Shown one piece after another: positions 58,801 to 64,000 of a stretch of DNA of 64,000 nt; the stretch's first letter is position 1; each line of letters opens with the position of its first letter. Below the pieces are notes generated by a model that did no database searches, had not been told where the DNA came from, and saw only the letters and a list, made by a program, of their open reading frames with translations. Made by a program: the position numbers and the translations under genes. The stretch is from Liolophura sinensis (lineage: Eukaryota; Mollusca; Polyplacophora; Chitonida; Chitonidae), in the NCBI RefSeq assembly GCF_032854445.1, contig NC_088297.1, forward strand, positions 612,169 to 676,168, in the 5' to 3' direction.

Positions 58801-61800
58801 CAAGTCACATGAATACCAAACACACATGTAAGCCAGAAACAGATATCTGTGAGGAATACACACCTGGTTCTCTCTTAAATAGTACCCTAGGGCATAATTT
58901 CTGTCGGCAGACTCCCTCTCAGACAGGAACCTGTTTTTGAAAATCAAACCAAAACAAAACTGAAGAAGTGAAAGTATAATGTTATCCATTATTATTTATT
59001 TCTAAATTGACTACAGTAAATCTTTAACCTTTTCAACTTCTAGGCAATTTTTTCAGTGGAATTTATGCACACAATTAATCTGAAAATGACGCAAAATGAA
59101 TGTTTTTGTGGGTCACTAAAGACGCAAGCCTCATGGAGCAAATTATTCCTTTAAACCCCATAACCCTCTTTAAATATTTTAAAATATTGGTCGCACTGGT
59201 CATTGAAAAAGTTGAAGAATTCGGTACTGCAGTGTGTAATTCCTAACTCAAAAAGTTTTCACATATACAAGTATGATGGCAGTCATGCAGAATGAAGAAA
59301 GCAAATCAAGTGCCCAAACTTTTTGCCACTGCAGACAAATTATTGACAGCCGGATTCATACAAGCCTGTAATCTGAATGATCAGGCATTAATGAGTTAAG
59401 GTGTTTCTATCAATCAACATTTTCATCTAATTTGACAGCTGTTTTTTCATGGAAAGCCTTTTCCTCCACAGTAGTACAAGTGAAATATTCTGGAGTAGGA
59501 TGTGAAACACCAATCAAGTAAATAAATGAGTAAATGACACTGTTTCCTTGTCACAGGCCAGTGTCCGTGTCATAATATGTACTGTATGTCAGACAGAGTT
59601 GCCTTGCTAAAGATACCTTGCAAATAGGGTTCCCCACCCAGTCACAATACAATGAGTCCACCTATTAGAGACAAGTGTTTCCGAAATCAATGAGTTTTAG
59701 CCATAACCTGACTTGGGATTGAAATCAAGCCTTTACTGTTTGATTGACTATTTGATTGACTGATTGGTGTTTAATATTGCACTCAAGAGTAAGAACTTTT
59801 CACTCCTATGACAGCTTTATGGACCAAGGTTTGCCCCGAGGAACCACCAACCTTGGCAACCCAATGCATGGTACTGAGTGAGTGAGTGATTGGGGTTTAA
59901 CGTCATGCTCAACAATTTTTCAGTCATATGACGACGAAGGAATCCTTAGAGTGTATGTAATGTGCCTCCTTGTTGCAGGACGGATTTCCATCCCTCTTTT
60001 ATTTAGTGCTGCATCACTGAGACAACTCACCGAAGGCAAGTAAGCCGCCCCGCCCAAGCCATTATACTGCTACGGGTCAACCAGTCTTTGCACTATCCCC
60101 TCCATGCTGAACGCCAAGTGAGGAAGCCACAACTTCCTCTTTTAAAGTCTTAGGTGTGACTCGACCCAGGATTGATCCTGGATCTACCGCTCCCGAAGCG
60201 GACGCTCTACCAACTGTGCTATCCGGGCTGGTGTACGTGGTACTGAGATGCTGCCTGACTCCAAGCTGCAGTTAAAATGGTGAGAGCTGGATTTGAAAAC
60301 TCAACCTCAAAGCTTCAGCCTTCAATGAAGATGTTCTGTCGACCCCAGCAGTGTTGAGCGAGCATCAGTTACTTACGTGGCATTGCTGAAGCCTACATAC
60401 TCCCCGCCTGTGAACCTCTTGAGTTTGCTGGCTGTCTGAAATCAAAAAATATTTATTTATTTTATTTGATTGGTGTTTTACGCTGTACCAAAGAATATTC
60501 TGAAATCAATAACTACAATTTACATGCGAATCACTGCTGCTTTGTAATTCACACATTTAAATAATTATCAACCGTCTATATGCTCGACAAGAAATTGGAT
60601 CATAGACACAGCGCATGGTTTTAAATCTTCTGTACATGGGAAGGTCTGCTAGCAACCTGCGGATGGCTGTGGGTTTCCCCGCCCCCGGGGTTTTGCCCGG
60701 TTTCCTTCCACCATAATGCTGACCATCGTCGTATAAGTGAAATATCTTGAGTACGGCGTAAAACAGCAATCAAATAAATAAATAAACTAATAAATAAATA
60801 AACTAATAAATAAATATTCTCTCGTCTGGACATATAAGTTCATCAGTTTGGGGAAGTTCACTTATACCCCTACTTGAGCAATACATTTTTAGTCTTCAAA
60901 CCCTGATGAATTAACGTTTTCAAACTGGATCTAAAGTTGAACTGGTCAAATGTGTTGAAGATTTACAGTACTCCCAGCGTGTCTCAAACAGGCTGCAGGC
61001 TAATGAATGTCCAATATGAAGGTTGCTGACCACTCTTGTTGTACATTTCTAAGGTTTATCAGCAACCTGCGGATGGTAGTGAGTTTTCCCAGGCTCCACT
61101 AAGTTTATATACCACCCACCATAATGCTGGTCGCCGTCGTATAAGTGAAATACACTGTATTTTTAACTACGGCCATAAATAAATATTTTATTTTATCTGA
61201 TTGGTGTTTTACGCCGTACTCAAGAATATTTCACTTATACGATGACAGCCAGCATTATGGTGGGAGGAAACCGGGTAGAGCAAGGGGGAAACCCACGACC
61301 ATCCCCACGTTCCTGACAGACCTTCTCACATACAGCCGGAGAGGAAGCCAGCATGAGCTGGACTTGAACTCACAGCGACCACATTGCTCCTGGGTCCTGG
61401 GTCATTGTGGCTCCTGGGTCATTGTGCCACGCTGGAGTGATAACCCTAGAGCCCCCTGTATAGTCATTAGGCTACCCTAGTGCACTAACCAAATGAGCCA
61501 CGGAGGCCCTTGGTTGATAAATAAATAAAGTAAAATAAATACGTAAATACTGACACTATCAAACCTGTCCGCAATGCTCATGCCCTGCCCCATCAGACTG
61601 CACACCACAATGGCCCCAGAGTTGATCATTGGATTGTGAGGCTTCTCTGGAACATATACAAGGACACATGTACCTCCATTTTGCATACAATAATCACATA
61701 TACCGACAGCAAGACTATGTCACACCTGCGTGTTGTGCCGGTAAGATGGAATGATATCTCAGTGAGAAGAGGGATCCACATTTTTGGGGTCACGAAAGAT

Positions 61801-63905
61801 CCACATTTTTGGGGTCATGAAAGATCCACATTTTTGGGGTCACGAAAGATCCACATTTTTGGGGTCATGAAAATACTGATCTTCCCAACGAAATATCAGG
61901 CCATATTATCCTGCAACACAAAACGAACACGAATGAATCACAATGAAGATCATCATATCGTGGACCAAAGTTCTTGCATTATTAAAGATGTTTCAAACAA
62001 CGGGTGTTGTGCAGCCCAAACCAACGTAAATGCTAAAATATTTGCCGTAGTTCGACCACTTAATAGTTATTTTCGACTCAATTTGCAAAAACGATGAATT
62101 AAAATGTCTCAAGAAGATACTGAGTTAAGTTTTTCTTGTTTGCAGCTGAATTGTTAGAAGTCTTTTGAATTGAAGACAACAAAAGTTATTGACTAGTACC
62201 CTGTTCACAAGTGTCGCTATCAGCATCAATGCTTGTCTGAACAAGAATAAAATTTATCGCCCAAAAACTCAGAGCCTGAAGTCTGCTCAGCGATGTCAGT
62301 GTTATACATAGGAATTTCATTGTCGTCCATGACTGGTTCAAATTGATAAGGCAGCCCATTGGCCTCTGTATAGTGTATTGATTTATTTGATTGGAGTTTT
62401 TTACGCCATACTCAAAGAGTATTTCACTTACAGGATGGCGACCAGCATTATGGTGGGAGGAAATGTGCAGGCAGAGTGCAAGGGAAACCCCTAACCATCC
62501 ACAGGTTGCTCGAATCCTTCCAAAATACAGCTGGAAAGGAAGCCAACCGGAGCTGGACTTAAACTCACAGCTACTGCACTGTTGAGAGGCTCTTGGGTCA
62601 TTGTGCCACGCTGGCATGATGACCCCACAGAGCCCCCTGTATAGTGTACCCCTTCCGATGGGAATAACCAGGTTAAAAGGCAAACCAGTCATGAGGAGTC
62701 AGCTATGACATCGCCATTGAGGCACATGTATTGGGTGGCCAGCTTGAGACTGGTTAGGGCAATAAATCTATTATTTTCACTGAATTTAAAGTCGTTAATA
62801 CGTTTTCTCAGAAGTCCTTCCGACAGTGAACTGTTTAAACAGGTTGCGATCGTTGTAATTATGACCATTAGCTGAATCTAGACACTAATCTTTTACGCTA
62901 TCATAGAGTACAGACTTTGCCATCTACATGAGCCTGTTCCAGAAGACTACACATAAAATATTCTGTATAGCCAGCAACACGCTTGACCACTCACTAGCCA
63001 TCTTTATTTTTATCTAATCGTTGTCATGTTTGCTTCAAGTCTCGCAGCTGTCAAACAGACAAAATCTGGTATACACCTAATTCATCGTACTTTCAAAGGT
63101 CAGGGAAATTTTGTTGTCATGTTTGCTCCAAGTCTCGCGGCTGTCAAACAGACAAAATCTGGTATACACCTAATTCATCGTACTTTCAAAGGTCAGGGAA
63201 ATTTCGTTGTCATGTTTGCTTCAAGTCTCGCGGCTGACAAACAGACAAAATCTGGTATACACCTAATTCATCGTACTTTCAAAGGTCAGGGAAATTTAGT
63301 TGTCATGTTTGCTTCAAGTCTCGCAGCTGACAAACAGACAAAATCTGGTATACACCTAATTCATCGTACTTTCAAAGGTCAGGGAAATTTAGTTGTCATG
63401 TTTGCTTCAAGTCTCGCAGCTGACAAACAGACAAAATCTGGTATACACCTAATTCATCGTACTTTCAAAGGTCAGGGAAATTTAGTTGTCATGTTTGCTT
63501 CAAGTCTCGCAGCTGACAAACAGACAAAATCTGGTATACACCTAATTCATCGTACTTTCAAAGGTCAGGGAAATTTCGTTGTCATGTTTGCTTCAAGTCT
63601 CGCGGCTGACAAACAGACAAAATCGGGCATACATCTAATTCATCATACTTGTGAAGTTCACGGAAATTTGGTTGTCATGTTTGCTTCAAGTCTTGTGGCT
63701 GACAAACTGACAAAATCGGGCATACATCTAATTCATCATACTTGCGAAGTTCAGGGAAATTTCGTTGAAGGCCGTTCCACTCGGCTCGTGACCCACATAA
63801 TCATGGACAACCTCTGAACCAAGGTCATCCAACACTAGGGCATAGGTCAAAGGTTTGCTCATGGACTGCAGGCAGAATGGGATGTTCACATCTCCTACAG
63901 AGAAT
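43655..63905 (-). CDS. GLS: Glutaminase (kidney-type GLS), last ten coding exons; 5' end outside window
   Basis: The mitochondrial enzyme hydrolyses glutamine to glutamate and ammonia. Exons, 5' to 3' on minus: 63905-63742, 61646-61555, 60435-60377, 58930-58864, 57264-57214, 51746-51570, 50849-50718, 48334-48180, 45496-45356, 43898-43655. Phases agree throughout (426 residues after one completing base, plus stop). Active-site features known in the family are present: the SxxK motif in [10 protein letters not shown], Asn in NPMINSGA, Glu and Asn in SERESADRN, Tyr in DFYFQ, Tyr in GMYDYSGQF, and AKSGVSGG of the gating/oligomer region. Two ankyrin repeats follow ([29 protein letters not shown]), as in animal GLS/GLS2. 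The C-terminal tail is unusual: acidic, Ser/Gly/Asp-rich with repeated GDSP-like motifs. The mitochondrial presequence and first exons lie beyond base 64000. Very secure as glutaminase; GLS versus GLS2 orthology is not meaningful for an invertebrate. Confidence 0.95.
44677..45052. mobile_element. MITE of the same family with an inserted block (GLS intron)
   Basis: Termini GGGGCTGATTCCACAAAACA and GGCTTTGTTGAATCAGCCCC. The left half is interrupted by about 140 bp (44708-44860) that also occurs outside any MITE at 42535-42666. Confidence 0.9.
45356..45496 (-). CDS. GLS: Glutaminase coding exon (ankyrin repeat 1)
   Basis: 141 nt, encoding [20 protein letters not shown] and [17 protein letters not shown] canonical ankyrin consensus (G-TALH-AA--GH). 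The acceptor is CTACCCAG, the donor GTGAGA. Confidence 0.94.
45563..45839 (-). mobile_element. SINE family A, 10-bp target-site duplication (GLS intron)
   Basis: Full-length copy with a deletion inside the head. It is flanked by TATGGCTTTA at 45563-45572 and 45830-45839. Confidence 0.94.
46216..46400 (-). mobile_element. SINE family A, tail-truncated and decayed (GLS intron)
   Basis: GTCAAGAATATTTCACTTAG to TGGTAACCACCTGGCCATAT. Confidence 0.8.
46911..48065. repeat. 21-bp minisatellite (GLS intron, between ankyrin and catalytic exons)
   Basis: About 55 copies of CACTCTGTGTCACTACAGYGC-type monomers, with larger repeated blocks (for example the 66-bp block repeated three times around 47420-47600). 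It ends about 115 bp from the exon at 48180. All ORFs across it (up to 264 codons) follow from the 3n unit. Confidence 0.9.
48180..48334 (-). CDS. GLS: Glutaminase coding exon (end of catalytic domain)
   Basis: 155 nt, encoding [20 protein letters not shown] and [11 protein letters not shown]...[14 protein letters not shown]. It bridges the catalytic domain and the ankyrin region. Confidence 0.94.
48430..48668 (+). mobile_element. SINE family A, diverged (GLS intron)
   Basis: Head CTCTGTGGCCTAGTGGTTAG to tail AAACTCCAACCAAATAAAG. It starts about 95 bp upstream (in GLS sense) of the exon at 48334. Confidence 0.88.
48850..48965. repeat. 15-bp tandem repeat GTGCCAGGTGTGAGT (GLS intron)
   Basis: About seven copies of GTGCCAGGTGTGMGT in tandem. 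Confidence 0.88.
49370..49610 (-). mobile_element. SINE family A, diverged (GLS intron)
   Basis: Tail TTTATTTATTTATATCTTAT, core CATTATAGTGGAAGGAAAGC, head CGTGCTAACCCGCTCAGCTA. Confidence 0.9.
49800..50166 (-). mobile_element. SINE family C, near full length (GLS intron)
   Basis: From TTTTCAGTCATATGACAATG through GTGGCAGGGCGAGTCCATGC to CCATGAGGCCACCGA. On minus the head TCGGTGGCCTCATGGTTAAA and GATCAAACC are tRNA-like A and B boxes. Confidence 0.88.
50155..50232. repeat. Two-copy ~38-bp repeat (GLS intron)
   Basis: The sequence GCCACCGAAAATACTGYTTA with following AACAGCACAAATTCTGGG occurs twice, at the end of a SINE copy. Confidence 0.8.
50718..50849 (-). CDS. GLS: Glutaminase coding exon (AKSGVSGG)
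   Basis: 132 nt, encoding [20 protein letters not shown] then [15 protein letters not shown] and SCRGRQLCE. It matches the [12 protein letters not shown] block of human GLS almost residue for residue. Confidence 0.95.
50920..51018 (+). mobile_element. SINE family A, 3' fragment (GLS intron)
   Basis: CCATGTCTGCCAACATAATA to (AAAT)n tail. Confidence 0.85.
51570..51746 (-). CDS. GLS: Glutaminase coding exon (SGQFAF)
   Basis: 177 nt, encoding [20 protein letters not shown] and onwards to [16 protein letters not shown]. The acceptor is CTGTTACAG, the donor GTAGGC. Its acceptor edge is copied three times immediately upstream. Confidence 0.94.
51746..52010 (-). repeat. GLS exon acceptor-edge tandem array (three decoy acceptors)
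   Basis: The parent junction is 51746. Three tandem copies, 81-82 bp apart, place equivalent junctions at 51828, 51910 and 51991, each retaining CTCTGTTACAG and the first ~10 exon bases (TTGTGCTCTG versus TTATGCTCTG in the exon). The rest of each unit is upstream intron. Confidence 0.9.
52505..56950. repeat. 45-bp satellite (GLS intron, ~4.4 kb) with internal segmental duplication
   Basis: Roughly 95 copies of a 45-bp unit (ACATGTATAAAGCTGGTAGC + ATATATAAAGTTTGTGACAG + TAGAT) in subtypes (ACAGTAGATAC versus ATAGAAGATGC). The block starting TTAAAATGTATAAAGC at 52655 recurs at 54727 (offset 2072) and is near-identical for about 1.8 kb. A 226-bp short version starts at 54501. The distal end has a further duplicated ~375-bp part with its non-satellite flank (56550-56645 and 56925-57030). 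Confidence 0.93.
57214..57264 (-). CDS. GLS: Glutaminase coding exon (DFYFQ)
   Basis: A 51-nt micro-exon encoding [17 protein letters not shown], including the family active-site Tyr. The acceptor is GGTTTCAG, the donor GTGAGG, phase 0. Confidence 0.92.
57458..57787 (-). mobile_element. SINE family B, full length (GLS intron)
   Basis: From GAGTGAGTGCTTGGGGTTTA to CCAACTGTGCTATCGGGGCT. Read on minus, the head GATAGCACAGTTGGTAGATC looks like a tRNA 5' half with box A, and the GGGTCAATCCTGGGTC region like box B. Confidence 0.9.
58060..58625. repeat. 96-bp tandem array, six copies (GLS intron)
   Basis: Six units with exact 96-bp spacing of the CAATAAGCATTTTTCAT segment (58124, 58220, 58316, 58412, 58508, 58604). 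The 196-codon minus-strand open frame follows from 96 being a multiple of 3. The array begins inside a SINE 3' part. Confidence 0.92.
58864..58930 (-). CDS. GLS: Glutaminase coding exon (SERESADRN)
   Basis: 67 nt, encoding [18 protein letters not shown] then RENQ. It contains the conserved Glu and Asn that contact glutamine in characterised glutaminases. Confidence 0.93.
59455..59535 (+). mobile_element. SINE family A, 3' fragment (GLS intron)
   Basis: CTCCACAGTAGTACAAGTGA to CACCAATCAAGTAAATAAAT. A decayed opposite copy may lie at 59745-59870 and a tail stub at 60448-60500. Confidence 0.75.
59876..60233 (-). mobile_element. SINE family B, full length (GLS intron)
   Basis: From GAGTGAGTGAGTGATTGGGG to ACTGTGCTATCCGGGCTGG. 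Head (minus) GGATAGCACAGTTGGTAGAG. Closest of the three to an intact tRNA-like promoter. Confidence 0.92.
60377..60435 (-). CDS. GLS: Glutaminase coding exon (EYVGFSNAT)
   Basis: 59 nt, encoding [19 protein letters not shown]. The acceptor is ATTTCAG, the donor GTAAGT, phase 2. Confidence 0.92.
60630..60820 (+). mobile_element. SINE family A, 5'-truncated (GLS intron)
   Basis: From TGTACATGGGAAGGTCTGCT to a long (AATAAAT)n tail. Confidence 0.9.
61045..61160 (+). mobile_element. SINE family A, 3' fragment (GLS intron)
   Basis: From TTTATCAGCAACCTGCGGAT to CGCCGTCGTATAAGTGAAAT. Directly followed by an oppositely oriented copy at 61190. Confidence 0.85.
61190..61512 (-). mobile_element. SINE family A with duplicated head segment (GLS intron)
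   Basis: Body close to consensus (TTTTACGCCGTACTCAAGAA). The head shows CTCCTGGGTCATTGTG repeats and two overlapping head ends (CCACGCTGGAGTGATAACCC and ACTAACCAAATGAGCCACGG), suggesting a composite. Ends 43 bp from the exon at 61555. Confidence 0.88.
61555..61646 (-). CDS. GLS: Glutaminase coding exon (NPMxN motif)
   Basis: 92 nt, encoding [20 protein letters not shown] then [10 protein letters not shown]. The length match to vertebrate GLS picks the donor GTCAGT at 61553-61554; the nearer GTTTGA would break the frame. Confidence 0.9.
61778..61870. repeat. ~26-bp tandem repeat, four copies (GLS intron)
   Basis: Four copies of GATCCACATTTTTGGGGTCA plus CGAAA/TGAAA. Confidence 0.9.
62366..62648 (-). 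mobile_element. SINE family A variant, 12-bp target-site duplication (GLS intron)
   Basis: A diverged copy (TGATTTATTTGATTGGAGTT tail side; head with CCACGCTGGCATGATGACCC) flanked by CTGTATAGTGTA at 62366-62377 and 62637-62648. Confidence 0.93.
62650..63020. other. GLS intron segment, nothing recognised
   Basis: Unique-looking intron between a SINE and the 93-bp decoy-donor array. Confidence 0.6.
63026..63742 (-). repeat. GLS exon donor-edge tandem array (seven decoy donors)
   Basis: 93-bp units. On the minus strand each contains a copy of the last ~25 exon bases (AAATTTCCCTGAMCTT...) and the donor region (GTAYGATGAATTAG). Donor-equivalent positions are 63649, 63556, 63463, 63370, 63277, 63184 and 63091, exactly 93 bp apart and in register with the true exon end at 63742. 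The 263-codon plus-strand open frame is an artefact of the 93-bp (31-codon) period. Confidence 0.93.
63742..63905 (-). CDS. GLS: Glutaminase coding exon (SxxK catalytic serine)
   Basis: 164 nt. It encodes [20 protein letters not shown] and onwards to [15 protein letters not shown]. The serine-lysine pair of SMSK is the family nucleophile motif. The donor is GTATGA after one base of a Lys codon. The 3' edge of this exon is the parent of the neighbouring 93-bp array. Confidence 0.93.
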
Positions 63906-64000
63906 CTGAAATTCAGAGAAAAATGGACAAAAAGTAAACTAATCACTCCCTGAATCCAGGACAAAAGCTTCAAAAATTCCAAATATTTACAAATCAAATC

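Noticed and set aside
63026-63817. 263-codon plus frame
   Set aside because: Antisense to the GLS exon at its end and made by the 93-bp decoy-donor repeat.

Overview
The window is eukaryotic nuclear DNA from an animal, most likely a lophotrochozoan and probably a mollusc. The evidence is GT-AG introns, animal-type genes (elongin A, glutaminase with C-terminal ankyrin repeats, a type II Golgi alpha-1,3-fucosyltransferase and a rhodopsin-class GPCR), and heavy interspersion of tRNA-derived SINEs, MITE-like foldbacks and minisatellites. The phylum is an inference from repeat style and gene content. No search was run.

Layout. (1) 1019-17509, minus strand: a complete elongin A gene, reassembled from the sequence into 11 coding exons with consistent phases (869 codons plus stop). 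(2) 17510-26250: repeat-rich spacer with no recognised gene. (3) 26251-29467, plus strand: a two-exon GT10 alpha-1,3-fucosyltransferase (383 codons), head-to-head with elongin A. (4) 29468-33617: MITEs, SINEs and a 21-bp minisatellite. (5) 33632-35506, minus strand: a two-exon orphan class A GPCR whose seventh helix appears to carry a one-base frame disruption. (6) 35507-42890: mostly unexplained spacer with scattered SINEs, a small MITE and one weak exon candidate. (7) 43655-63905, minus strand: the last ten coding exons (427 codons including stop) of a kidney-type glutaminase (GLS). Its 5' exons lie beyond base 64000.

The striking feature is tandem repetition. At least 20 tandem arrays or short duplications sit in introns and flanks, and the large ones produce long, spurious open frames on both strands. 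Three arrays are not random intron sequence. Their units are copies of an exon-intron junction: elongin A exon 7 acceptor (about 95-bp unit, seven intact decoy acceptors), GLS acceptor at 51746 (about 82-bp unit, three decoys) and GLS donor at 63742 (93-bp unit, seven decoys). A fourth array, downstream of the GLS stop codon, carries an AATAAA hexamer in each of ten 55-bp units. I treat these processing-signal arrays as the candidate undescribed phenomenon of the window. A 4.4-kb 45-bp satellite in a GLS intron contains an almost identical 2,072-bp-offset duplication.

The four genes have no obvious functional relationship: elongin A is nuclear (Pol II elongation and ubiquitin ligase adaptor), glutaminase mitochondrial, the fucosyltransferase Golgi, and the GPCR plasma membrane.
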